Assembly (NCBI RefSeq): GCF_000812685.1 | Contig: NZ_JWIF01000015.1 | Location: 1 to 55,316, forward strand | Reading direction: 5' to 3' | DNA from: Halocynthiibacter namhaensis | GTDB lineage: Bacteria; Pseudomonadota; Alphaproteobacteria; Rhodobacterales; Rhodobacteraceae | DNA: 55,316 nt | Part shown: one piece after another, positions 24,769 through 32,255 of the stretch | How positions within the stretch are numbered: the first letter of the stretch is position 1 | Layout: the number at the start of each line of letters is the position of its first letter | The notes under the pieces: model-generated | Database searches by the model: none | The model's input: the letters and a program-made list of their open reading frames with translations, nothing else | What the model was told of the DNA's origin: nothing | Translations under genes and position numbers: made by a program

Positions 24769-25749
24769 ATGCAGATTGATTATCAGATCATAGCCGATGG
24801 CGACGACATCACAGCGCTATTTAAAGACCGTTTAACAGGGCTTTCAATTACAGATGAAGCGGGCTTCAAATCCGATACCGCTGAAATCACAATTGATAAC
24901 CGCGATCAGCGCGTGGCCTTGCCTGTGGTGGGGGCCAAGCTTGAGATCGCCCTTGGGTTTAAGGAAACCGGCCTGACCGCCATGGGCCACTATATCGTTG
25001 ATGATCTCGCAGGTGAAATCATGCCCGAGACCATGACAATCAGCGCCAAGGCGGCTGACATGCTCGGCACCATCCGCGCCCCCAAAACCCGCGCTTGGGA
25101 AGCCGTCACCTTGGGTGATATCGTGGGCACCATCGCCGGTGATCATAATCTGAAACCCGCGATCAGTGAGGATCTCAAGCCCGCGTTTTATACCTATCTG
25201 GCGCAGACATCCGAGAGTGACCTCAATCTGCTGACCCGGCTTGCGCGGGATCTTAACGCGACCGTTAAACCTGCTGCCGGTCACCTGATATTTGTGCCCC
25301 GTGGCAGCGGTAAAACCGCCAGTGGCGAGGATATTCCATCGCTGGTGATCCACCGCACAGATATCTCGCGCGGATCTTGGAAACTCACAGGGCGCGGTAA
25401 ATACGGCAAGGTCACGGCGGAATGGGCCGAGTTGGGAACAGCTGTGGTTCACCGTGTTAGTGCCGGAGACAAAGCACCCGAGCTGAAGTTGCGCCATCGG
25501 TATGCCTCAGCGGCTGAAGCCACCCGTGCAGCACAAAGCGCGTTGGCCGCAGGTGTGCGCGCCAGTGGCAAGATCAGCCTGCAGCTTGGTGGGTTTTACG
25601 GCGATTTAGGCGCTGAGGCTCCGATTGATCTGCGCGGTGTGCTGCCGGAATTGGTGGGCGTCTGGAACGTGACCCGGGTGGAGCATCGGTTGGGGGAAAC
25701 GCTGGTGACATCTGTGGATGCAGAACGGGGGGAGAAGGAAAAAACTTGA
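24769..25749 (+). CDS. Phage late control / baseplate hub protein gpD
   Basis: 326 residues of the P2 gpD (gp27-like hub) family, homologous to the N-terminal half of VgrG. Seen are GLSITDEAGFKSDTAEITIDN, FKETGLTAMGHYIVDD, the AQTSESDLNLLTRLARDLNA block and the C-terminal GVWNVTRVEHRLGETLVTSVDAE. It is the last tail gene and is followed by a terminator at 25849. Directly downstream begins a T6SS-like adaptor/effector cassette, so this hub stands where VgrG stands in T6SS loci. Confidence 0.92.
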   Translation: MQIDYQIIADGDDITALFKDRLTGLSITDEAGFKSDTAEITIDNRDQRVALPVVGAKLEIALGFKETGLTAMGHYIVDDLAGEIMPETMTISAKAADMLGTIRAPKTRAWEAVTLGDIVGTIAGDHNLKPAISEDLKPAFYTYLAQTSESDLNLLTRLARDLNATVKPAAGHLIFVPRGSGKTASGEDIPSLVIHRTDISRGSWKLTGRGKYGKVTAEWAELGTAVVHRVSAGDKAPELKLRHRYASAAEATRAAQSALAAGVRASGKISLQLGGFYGDLGAEAPIDLRGVLPELVGVWNVTRVEHRLGETLVTSVDAERGEKEKT

Positions 25750-25848
25750 GCGAGCATCGGCTTAGATGTTGCGGCCCATCCCAGTCAACGGACTGGAGCA
25801 GATTGCGAGTCCACCTCATCGCGCCTCTCTGCTTAATCTGCTGTATTC

Positions 25849-25864
25849 CACGCGCATTCGCGTG
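25849..25864 (+). terminator. Rho-independent terminator after gpD
   Basis: CACGCG, loop CATT, CGCGTG, then ATTTTTAT. The 6-bp GC-rich perfect stem plus T-run is a good terminator, 100 bases after the gpD stop and 25 bases before the adaptor start. A smaller stem (CCAGTC/GACTGG, 25781-25796) lies just upstream. The following cassette would then depend on its own promoter or readthrough. Confidence 0.65.
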
Positions 25865-25889
25865 ATTTTTATAGAGATAGTGAATTACG

Positions 25890-26786
25890 ATGGGTGTATT
25901 TGAGCCATGGGTCGCGGAGTGCCACCTACAGAATATTGAAACCACAGACGAATATCTCTGCAAAGCCGCGATCTGGGCAGATGGTCATCCGTTGTTTCGG
26001 GCGCGACTGAAAGCCCACTTTCAAGGCAGTGGTTATAAGCTGCTTTGGTTGGAAGAATGCCTTACCGCGTCGCAATATATCGCGCGCCACGGCCAGCAAA
26101 AAGAAATCGGATCACTGGCTCGTGCCGTGCATGACGGGCGCGTGATCCAGTTATCTGAGATATTAGCATCAAACGGTGGCGTAGTCGCTCAACCAGAAGC
26201 CTATCTGAAGATTGAGGAAATCACTGGTATTGAGCCGCTTGATCAGCAGTTTGGCGTGCATCCTAGGAAAACTGTTCCAGATGCGTTGCTTGAGCCCTTG
26301 TTTGGTGAGGTGCCCCCAACGGACGTCGAAATTGAGAAATACGGCGGCATTGATGCAGTGCCGTTGATGAAAACCTACGCCATTCTCGATGCCGCCAAAA
26401 TGCCCTACATGCTGACCACGCAGCTCGATAGTTCTGGCTTGCAACATCAATCTCTGTTTCAGGGCGAAACTGCCGAAGAGTTGAAAGAACACGCGCCATA
26501 TCTCGTGCAGCTTGAGGACGGCAATAGGTTCACAGAAAAGCTATTCACCGGCCCAAAGGGAGTTAATGGCCTTTGGGAGAAAGAGCTGGGCATCTACATC
26601 CGTTCCCGCGCAAGTTTTTCCGACGTCCGTAAGCACTTCAGAAAGTTCACAAGACTGCAGGACAACAAGGGAGCTTGGTATTATTTGAGGTTTTGGGAGG
26701 AAAATACAGTTCTTTCCATCTTCTCACTAAAGGAGAATCGTGAGACGATTTGTCGATTTGTCGATTTGTCGATTTTTCTGTATTGA
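25890..26786 (+). CDS. DUF4123 effector adaptor, N-terminal part (frame broken by 8-bp repeat)
   Basis: 298 residues in this frame. An N-terminal domain (1-95: WVAECHLQNIETTDEYLCKA, YKLLWLEECLTASQYIARHG) is shared with the adaptor at 52902-54197. A DUF4123 domain follows (about 160-285: TYAILDAAKMPYMLTTQL and YYLRFWEEN). DUF4123 proteins are chaperones that load toxins onto VgrG spikes. The frame is lost in three copies of GATTTGTC at 26747-26770. With one copy (or four) it would continue into the frame ending at 27210; the one-copy gene would encode 434 residues, against 431 for the paralogue. Either a mutated gene or one phase of a phase-variable gene. Confidence 0.82.
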   Translation: MGVFEPWVAECHLQNIETTDEYLCKAAIWADGHPLFRARLKAHFQGSGYKLLWLEECLTASQYIARHGQQKEIGSLARAVHDGRVIQLSEILASNGGVVAQPEAYLKIEEITGIEPLDQQFGVHPRKTVPDALLEPLFGEVPPTDVEIEKYGGIDAVPLMKTYAILDAAKMPYMLTTQLDSSGLQHQSLFQGETAEELKEHAPYLVQLEDGNRFTEKLFTGPKGVNGLWEKELGIYIRSRASFSDVRKHFRKFTRLQDNKGAWYYLRFWEENTVLSIFSLKENRETICRFVDLSIFLY

Positions 26787-27210
26787 TGGTTCTGGCGAAA
26801 CAATACAAATTTTCACACCAAAATGCACCTTGAAATCTTGTTGCAGTGAAGGTTTTTCTCCAGAAGATATCGAGAAAATATCAATTACTAACTTCGTGGG
26901 GCTTATATTGCCTCAATTGAAGGCGCTAAAGCTTAGCGATGACGCAAAAAAAATTGTGCGTGAAGCTCTACAAGATACAAGCGATCCTGAAATAATTGAA
27001 AAGCTGAATGCATCTGCAAAGTATCTAGTTGATTCCGGGTTTAAGAAAAAAACTCAATTAACTGAGCTGTTAAAGCTGGAGAAATGCTCGAACTTCACAT
27101 TCTTACGCGACGAAGAAGTTTGTTATCTTATTGGCTCTAAAACGCCCGATTTTGCCATGTTTGTGAAGCTAACAAACATGGCGCTTAGAAAAGGAATGAA
27201 GAATGACTAA
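26740..27210 (+). pseudogene. DUF4123 adaptor, C-terminal part in shifted frame
   Basis: 156 residues open from a GTG inside the repeat region, but the first ten residues only re-read the repeat. From CRFFCIDGSGETIQIF onward it continues the adaptor: the paralogue has IGRFFGPANRLLF at the same point. The remaining 120 residues are helical (SPEDIEKISITNF, ALQDTSDPEIIEKLN), probably the effector-binding C-terminus. It overlaps the lipase gene by eight bases, so the intact gene was coupled to its effector. Confidence 0.75.
26747..26778 (+). repeat. Octanucleotide tandem repeat (GATTTGTC)3 plus a near copy
   Basis: Three exact head-to-tail copies of GATTTGTC (26747-26770) are followed by GATTTTTC. 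The repeat lies within codons of the DUF4123 adaptor. Eight bases is not a multiple of three, so each gain or loss changes the frame; one or four copies restores it, and two or three breaks it. Confidence 0.9.
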
Positions 27211-27985
27211 CACCGAAATAGGAAGCATTATTAAATCATGCGACCAATCCTTAACTGTTTTTCTTGGCGGTGCTGGTATGGCTGGTGGTTATAATGAAGA
27301 GTTTATGACTGTTTTTCGTGAGGCCGGTATATGCAATCCCGTCTACGGAAATTACTCAGGCTTTGGGTGGACAGACACAGGCGGTAATGTTGATATGGGT
27401 GGTGATGCCGCCGCAGTTATACTTTTTAACGATATGAACATATTACGTGAAATATATCATTGGGACGGAGAGCGATGGTTATATAAAATGGGGCCAAATG
27501 AAGAACACTGGGCCCCCCTTGAAGAACACCCACAATTAATGCGCATTGCTCAGAATGGAAACTATTCACTTCCAGAAATTGGCGTTTCAGACCCCATACC
27601 GAGGAAGCAAGATACGTTTAACTTTGTTGGCTACTCTTGGGGGGGCGTCATAGCCTGCCTGTCAGCGCGCTTGCATGCACTGGCCGGACATGAGGTGGAT
27701 ACACTGGCTTTAATTGGCGCCCCTGTGAACCCAAGCTTGTTAAATTGGGTCCGTGAAATGCCAAACATTAAAAATGTTATCGTCAAGAACCTCACAGAGT
27801 TCGGAGATCCGATCTATGCGGGCATGTCTGACGCATCATTAATGGGATGTGTCCCAGAGCTAGCAACTTCCATGGCTACAAAGCCACCGGGGGGACATTT
27901 TTATTATTCCGGCTCAAACACTGCTGAGTCTATACAAAGAAAACGCAATCTCGTCCAAATACTTGTAAGCCAAGGATTGTCGTAG
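27203..27985 (+). CDS. Alpha/beta-hydrolase lipase-like effector candidate
   Basis: 260 residues. GYSWGG at 143-148 is the nucleophile elbow (Ser145) after FNFV. A His in GGHFYYSG (about 232) and an Asp in EFGDPI complete a plausible catalytic triad. The N-terminus VFLGGAGMAGGYNEEF is the oxyanion-side strand. There is no signal peptide. A lipase directly coupled (8-base overlap) to a DUF4123 adaptor is the usual layout of T6SS lipase effectors (Tle type), which attack phospholipids of target cells. Family assignment within Tle is not possible by eye. The gene is AT-richer than the prophage genes. Confidence 0.7.
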   Translation: MTNTEIGSIIKSCDQSLTVFLGGAGMAGGYNEEFMTVFREAGICNPVYGNYSGFGWTDTGGNVDMGGDAAAVILFNDMNILREIYHWDGERWLYKMGPNEEHWAPLEEHPQLMRIAQNGNYSLPEIGVSDPIPRKQDTFNFVGYSWGGVIACLSARLHALAGHEVDTLALIGAPVNPSLLNWVREMPNIKNVIVKNLTEFGDPIYAGMSDASLMGCVPELATSMATKPPGGHFYYSGSNTAESIQRKRNLVQILVSQGLS

Positions 27986-28005
27986 AGCTTTAAAATGGAA
28001 ACCGT

Positions 28006-28344
28006 ATGAGAAAATATGCCCTATCGTACATAATAATCACTATATTTTTCTGGGTAGCGTACCAGTTTTTCTGGTACTATGTGGCTCAGCCAAAATATGT
28101 AAATGCCTCCGGCGTTCCCTCGGCGCAAATATACCTTGGGCAGCTATGGAGTGTTCTAGTGTACTTTTTGCCAATCAGGTTTATCATATTTGCTACCATT
28201 CCGATCTTTTGGAGACGTGATACCTGTGCTCTACGAGGATATGCATGGACGTATGTTATACTTTTGGTGCTAACCATAACAATAGATGTCCCAATTTGGC
28301 TGCTCATTGAATTCTTTATCACGCGCCTATCGGTTCTAACTTAA
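28006..28344 (+). CDS. Small membrane protein, candidate immunity to the lipase
   Basis: 112 residues, nearly all hydrophobic, with three likely membrane helices (about 6-28, 43-66, 80-104). It begins 20 bases after the lipase stop. Immunity proteins for membrane-acting T6SS effectors commonly sit here and are membrane or periplasmic proteins. No family is recognised; the role is inferred from position only. Confidence 0.55.
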   Translation: MRKYALSYIIITIFFWVAYQFFWYYVAQPKYVNASGVPSAQIYLGQLWSVLVYFLPIRFIIFATIPIFWRRDTCALRGYAWTYVILLVLTITIDVPIWLLIEFFITRLSVLT

Positions 28345-28618
28345 GCCGCACAGGGTGGTGATGAATGATGGCCAGTTTTTGGAGCGCTCGGCAAAATGCA
28401 TACTTTGTAGCTATCACAAAGCCCGTTCCAAACCTAAGTAGTTGTTGAAAACTTTCGCTCTGCCGTGATTGCAGATATTAGCTGCATTGGGGCTGATAGC
28501 CGTCATTGCCAGCGGTTTTTGATGAAAACAACCCTGCTGCAACTTTCTCTGTCAAACACTGCAAGAATCCGTGGCGAGCTACATCCAGATTACAAAATTT
28601 TCAGATACGAGATTACTT
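28345..28618. other. Intergenic stretch between the two membrane-protein genes
   Basis: No supported gene. Short open frames here lack binding sites and family features. It may contain the promoter of the next gene. Confidence 0.4.
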
Positions 28619-29242
28619 ATGGAAGACGACACACCTCAAAAGCTCGGCTTCAGTATAATCCGAAATCATGAGGCGTTGGCATTACTCTTACTCTCAATGG
28701 CTTCGTATATTTTCACCTACTCTAGCCAGAAAGCATATTTGCGCAGTTTTGGCATTGATGAGATGTTTGTCATGATTGAGCTAACAGCGGTTCTGAGATC
28801 GGGAGTCTGGCTGATAGGCTCTTTGACCGTTCTGATTTATATTTGGAATGCCCCCATCAAGCCTCTGATCTGGCTCCTGAAGCTTGCGTTCGTTTTACGA
28901 ACGGTCCTACTTTTCGGAGGTCTATCGTGGTTAGTTTACTCAGCTTCGGGAGTAGTATGGGTAACCGTAATCCTAATCGTATTAACAGCTTTACTCTTGC
29001 TCACCGAATGCACCCTAGTTTGCATACACCTAAAAAAACACGGTGGCTTCAGTGGGTATTTAGATAAGCAGATAATTGATGAAAGTGAGGTACAATCAAT
29101 TTTCGTTAGTGGCCGTATTCTGGATAGCCCAAGCGCATCAATATTCCTCGTTTTAGCCTTTTCCTGCATACTTCCTTACGCCATTGGCGGACTTATTGGA
29201 GCATGGGAGGGGGCTAATAAATCTGGTCTTGTCGCGGTTTAG
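28619..29242 (+). CDS. Membrane protein whose last codons come from an IS remnant
   Basis: About 207 residues from ATG 28619 (a GTG at 28571 is in frame). Four to five membrane helices are likely, with a cytoplasmic loop (LKKHGGFSGYLDKQIIDESEVQS) before the last one. The final residues SGLVAV and the stop are read from the IS3-family remnant that begins at about 29223, so the original C-terminus is lost. It could be a second immunity-like gene, but no family is recognised. Confidence 0.5.
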   Translation: MEDDTPQKLGFSIIRNHEALALLLLSMASYIFTYSSQKAYLRSFGIDEMFVMIELTAVLRSGVWLIGSLTVLIYIWNAPIKPLIWLLKLAFVLRTVLLFGGLSWLVYSASGVVWVTVILIVLTALLLLTECTLVCIHLKKHGGFSGYLDKQIIDESEVQSIFVSGRILDSPSASIFLVLAFSCILPYAIGGLIGAWEGANKSGLVAV

Positions 29243-29350
29243 TTCCGGTCTCTTTCGAGCAATGTTTGCTATGAAGGAGATAGAGAATGGCAAAGAGATA
29301 CACAGACGAGTTTCGGCGTGATGCGGTGCGCATGGCGACGACGAGTGGCT
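29223..29350 (+). mobile_element. Left-end remnant of an IS3-family element
   Basis: 128 bases closely match the left end of the element at 54919 onward, with few mismatches (CTGGTCTTGTC...GGTTTAGTTCCGGTCTC). They include the start of orfA (29287: MAKRYTDEFRRDAVRMATTS). The match stops at AGTGGCT near 29350 and foreign sequence follows. It marks an old insertion followed by a deletion. Confidence 0.85.
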
Positions 29351-29391
29351 TAATGCTAGCCCAAAAATTGCTGTCTTGGGGCATCTTATAG
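29287..29391 (+). pseudogene. Truncated IS3-family transposase orfA
   Basis: Begins like the intact orfA at 54983 with a preserved AAGGAG upstream. After about 21 codons it enters unrelated DNA and stops. Non-functional. Confidence 0.75.
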
Positions 29392-29594
29392 ATCGTTCCA
29401 AAAAAATCGAGTCTCACAAATGTTATGATCAACCACGTGATTTCAAACGCGCACTGCAAGAAGAGGGCTGGACGGTTTCTAAGAGCAGGTTTTCAGTAAA
29501 AGGCAGCAATGAATACATAATGTTGAACCAACAAGCCGCCCTTAGCCTTAAAGGCCTCGCAGATGATGCCGCAAAATCCGCAATTCGCACGTGA
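29351..29594 (+). pseudogene. 3' fragment of an unknown gene joined to the IS remnant
   Basis: From the deletion junction a frame runs to 29594 (NASPKIAVLGHLIDRS, then RDFKRALQEEGWTV). TTG 29376 could start a 72-residue product, but the frame is open straight back into the IS. It reads like the C-terminal end of a soluble protein whose front was removed by the IS-mediated deletion. No family is recognised. Confidence 0.4.
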
Positions 29595-29983
29595 ATTGAA
29601 ACTGCTTCAATAAATGTCCAAGAGGGCAAAATTTAAATGGTAATCTAGCCGCCCAAACGCCCAAAAAATCTGCATTTATATTTTTTCTTTTTTGTTTTCT
29701 AACCACCTTTGAAATTTAAAAATGAAGAAAGTGAAAAGTAAGAAAAAGTGGGCTTTTGGGCGGCAAATCCATCACATGCAATTTGCTCTATTACCTCGTA
29801 TGCATTTGTGGAAAACCCCTCCCGACGTTGGCAGCTATCAATATTCCCGTGTTAGTAAAGGCGAACGATTGCATTTAGGGGGAAATACCTTCCTCATTTG
29901 TTGGAATGTACTTCGGGGTTTCGTGGGGTTTCCATTTTCAGCGTTAAAGGATGTCCAGAAAAATAAATGTATTCCGTGAGTTA
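29595..29983. other. AT-rich stretch downstream of tRNA-Thr
   Basis: No supported gene. An 85-codon frame at 29722-29979 has a Lys-rich start and no family features. The region between a tRNA 3' end and accessory genes is where an integrase gene is often found; none is intact here. Confidence 0.35.
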
Positions 29984-30058
29984 TGGTGCTGCTGGGGAGA
30001 ATTGAACTCCCGACCTCGTCATTACCAATGACGCGCTCTACCACTGAGCTACAGCAGC
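29984..30058 (-). tRNA. tRNA-Thr (anticodon GGT)
   Basis: Reading the minus strand: acceptor GCTGCTG pairs with CAGCAGC, D-arm GCTCAGTGGTAGAGC, anticodon loop TTGGTAA, T-arm GGGAG/TTCAATT/CTCCC, discriminator A and encoded CCA. All stems pair. The 31-base segment covering D-arm and anticodon loop recurs at 30168-30198. Confidence 0.95.
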
Positions 30059-30157
30059 CTGATTTCTGTAGTAACATACAGAAAAGAAACCCTATTTGAA
30101 ACCCCAATTCATAAAGTGAGTTGAAATATTCATATTTAACAACACGCTGCCAGTTTA

Positions 30158-30205
30158 GACCTCACCCTTACCAATGACGCGCTCTACCACTGAGCTACCA
30201 CGGCA
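30158..30205 (-). pseudogene. Partial, chimeric tRNA-Thr-like sequence
   Basis: On the minus strand it reads TGCCGTGGTAGCTCAGTGG, then the same D-arm and TTGGTAA loop as the intact tRNA-Thr, but continues as GGGTGAGGTC, the sequence after the loop in many other tRNA-Thr(GGT) genes. The T-arm and 3' acceptor are absent (TAAACTGGC follows). It shares 31 identical bases with the intact gene, as a direct repeat about 115 bases apart. Likely a relic of element integration or tRNA recombination. Confidence 0.7.
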
Positions 30206-30303
30206 TCTGAACTATTGTTCGATGTGCGGCTGAGTAACTTTAATTTTTGACAGACGCAAGCATAATCTAGACGGTTTTTTCACCTTAGGGTACACAGTCG
30301 TCT

Positions 30304-30486
30304 ATGACACATGATACCGATACCGCACAAAGCGGAAAGAAAATCAAAAAAACAGCTGCCCAAGAGCGCGAGCTCCGTCTAAAAGCGGCGTTGAAATCAA
30401 ATATGGGGCGCCGCAAAGCACAGGCGCGCGCACGTGTATCAACAGATGATGATGCGCAAGATATTACGAATGAAAAGAAAGACTGA
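30304..30486 (+). CDS. Small conserved protein upstream of murA
   Basis: 60 residues, strongly charged (AQERELRLKAALKSNMGRRK) with an acidic C-terminus. Small proteins of this sort with the RELRLKAALKSNMGRRKAQ core are usual in front of murA in Rhodobacterales. No function is known. It is probably co-transcribed with murA, 27 bases apart. Confidence 0.6.
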   Translation: MTHDTDTAQSGKKIKKTAAQERELRLKAALKSNMGRRKAQARARVSTDDDAQDITNEKKD

Positions 30487-30513
30487 TGTTTTTCAATACA
30501 GGTGGGCAGTGAA

Positions 30514-31782
30514 ATGGATTCGATAATTGTAACTGGTGGTAAAGCACTTTCGGGGGAAATCCCGATTGCGGGGGCAAAGAACGCCTGCCTAACCCTAATG
30601 CCTGCGACGCTTCTCAGCGAAGAACCGCTGACACTGACCAATGCGCCACGACTGTCTGACATTAAAACGATGAACGAACTTCTGTCGTCATTGGGTGCGG
30701 AGGTGACTTCGTTGCAAGATGGGCAAGTTCAGGCACTTTCATCCCACGGGCCAATCAACCACGTTGCCGAATATGACATCGTGCGCAAAATGCGTGCGTC
30801 AAACCTGGTGCTAGGCCCGTTGCTTGCACGAGAAGGCCAAGCGGTTGTGTCTTTGCCTGGTGGCTGCGCGATCGGCGCACGCCCAATGGACATCCACACA
30901 GATGGCCTAGAAGCCATGGGTGCAAAAATTGACTTGAAGGATGGCTATCTTCACGCCAAAGCCCCTTTGGGGGGGCTTAAAGGTGCTGTAATCAACTTCC
31001 CCTTTGCCTCTGTTGGGGCAACGGAAAATATCATGATGGCAGCGACCTTGGCCAAAGGCACGACTGTCATCAACAATGCTGCCCGCGAACCTGAGATCGT
31101 GGATCTGGCGGATTGCTTGCGCAAAATGGGTGCGCAAATTGATGGCGACGGCACATCAAGCATCACCATTCAGGGCGTCGATCGCCTGCACGGTGCAACC
31201 CATCCTGTTGTAACTGACCGGATCGAACTTGGCACATATATGCTGGCGCCTGCGATCTGCGGTGGCGAAGTTGAATTGCTGGGTGGCCGCATTAATCTTA
31301 TCGAAGCCTTCTGCGAGAAATTGGATGCTGCGGGTATTTCCGTAACAGAAACACAACGTGGGCTGAAAGTCGCGCGCAAGAATGGCCGACTGTCTGCTGT
31401 TGATGTGACAACTGAACCTTTCCCAGGTTTCCCAACGGATCTTCAAGCGCAGATGATGGCGCTGCTGTGTACTGCGGAAGGCACGTCAGTGCTGGAGGAA
31501 AAGATCTTTGAGAACCGCTTTATGCACGCCCCTGAATTGATCCGCATGGGCGCTCAAATTGACGTTCAGGGTGGCACAGCCACTGTGACGGGTGTTGATC
31601 GTTTGAAAGGTGCCCCAGTCATGGCAACCGATCTACGCGCATCTGTTTCGTTGATTTTGGCAGGCCTCGCCGCAGAAGGGGAAACCACAGTCAGCCGTGT
31701 GTACCATCTTGATCGTGGGTATGAACAAGTCGTACGCAAGTTCTCGGGTGTTGGTGCGCAGATCGAAAGGATCAAAGAATAA
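30514..31782 (+). CDS. murA: UDP-N-acetylglucosamine 1-carboxyvinyltransferase
   Basis: 422 residues, the normal family length. Transfers enolpyruvate from PEP to UDP-GlcNAc, the first committed step of peptidoglycan synthesis, in the cytoplasm. Seen are the N-terminal [18 protein letters not shown] with Lys22/Asn23, the catalytic Cys118 in [15 protein letters not shown] (so fosfomycin-sensitive type), the [11 protein letters not shown] loop and the C-terminal LDRGYEQVV. Start ATG 30514 has AGGTGG upstream; the in-frame start at 30502 is less likely. Confidence 0.97.
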   Translation: MDSIIVTGGKALSGEIPIAGAKNACLTLMPATLLSEEPLTLTNAPRLSDIKTMNELLSSLGAEVTSLQDGQVQALSSHGPINHVAEYDIVRKMRASNLVLGPLLAREGQAVVSLPGGCAIGARPMDIHTDGLEAMGAKIDLKDGYLHAKAPLGGLKGAVINFPFASVGATENIMMAATLAKGTTVINNAAREPEIVDLADCLRKMGAQIDGDGTSSITIQGVDRLHGATHPVVTDRIELGTYMLAPAICGGEVELLGGRINLIEAFCEKLDAAGISVTETQRGLKVARKNGRLSAVDVTTEPFPGFPTDLQAQMMALLCTAEGTSVLEEKIFENRFMHAPELIRMGAQIDVQGGTATVTGVDRLKGAPVMATDLRASVSLILAGLAAEGETTVSRVYHLDRGYEQVVRKFSGVGAQIERIKE

Positions 31783-32255
31783 TGACGGACGCAAAATTCG
31801 AAGATGGTGCCGAGCAACCGTTGCGCCTGATGGCCGCGGATGTGGATGATCTGAAAATCGTCTCAGCGCTGACGCAAGATGCAGTATTTCCTGGAAATGA
31901 GATGTCATTTCAGAAATCAGAACGCCGCTTTGCTTTGTTGTTGAACCGGTTCCGCTGGGAAGACAAAACGGCGGCAGAACGGCGTGGTCGTGACTTTGAA
32001 CGTGTGCAAGCTGTGCTGTTCATCGATGACGTTGTCAACGTGCAAACCCAGGGCGTAACCCGTGATGCAGATACAGTTTATTCCCTCATGGCTATGGAAT
32101 TCGAAGCCGGTGAAGATGGCACAGGTTGTCTAAATCTGACCTTATCTGGCGATGGCGCAATCGCCTTAAACGTCGAAGCCTTGAATGTATCGCTAAAAGA
32201 CGTGACGCGGCCTTATGTTGCGCCATCCAAGTCGGCCCCGGACCATGCCGACTGA
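31782..32255 (+). CDS. DUF2948 family protein
   Basis: 157 residues, DUF2948, an alphaproteobacterial family commonly next to murA and hisD. Marks are PLRLMAADVDDLKIVSALTQ, FLLNRFRWE-like ALLLNRFRWED and VQAVLFIDDV. Function unknown. Its ATG overlaps the murA stop by one base. Confidence 0.88.
   Translation: MTDAKFEDGAEQPLRLMAADVDDLKIVSALTQDAVFPGNEMSFQKSERRFALLLNRFRWEDKTAAERRGRDFERVQAVLFIDDVVNVQTQGVTRDADTVYSLMAMEFEAGEDGTGCLNLTLSGDGAIALNVEALNVSLKDVTRPYVAPSKSAPDHAD

Noticed and set aside
25781-25840. Hairpin CCAGTC/GACTGG followed by TGCGAGTCCACC, which looks faintly like a tRNA T-arm (possible att site at the prophage end)
   Set aside because: No acceptor or anticodon arms can be built around it, and no matching second copy was found in the window.
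29722-29979. 85-codon open frame beside tRNA-Thr
   Set aside because: Its composition reflects AT-rich non-coding DNA; no family, no clear binding site, and it ends at the tRNA.
30064-30083. TTCTGTA/TACAGAA inverted repeat just upstream of tRNA-Thr
   Set aside because: A 7-bp AT-rich stem with no T-run in a useful position. It may be chance or part of a promoter region, and I could not support a role.
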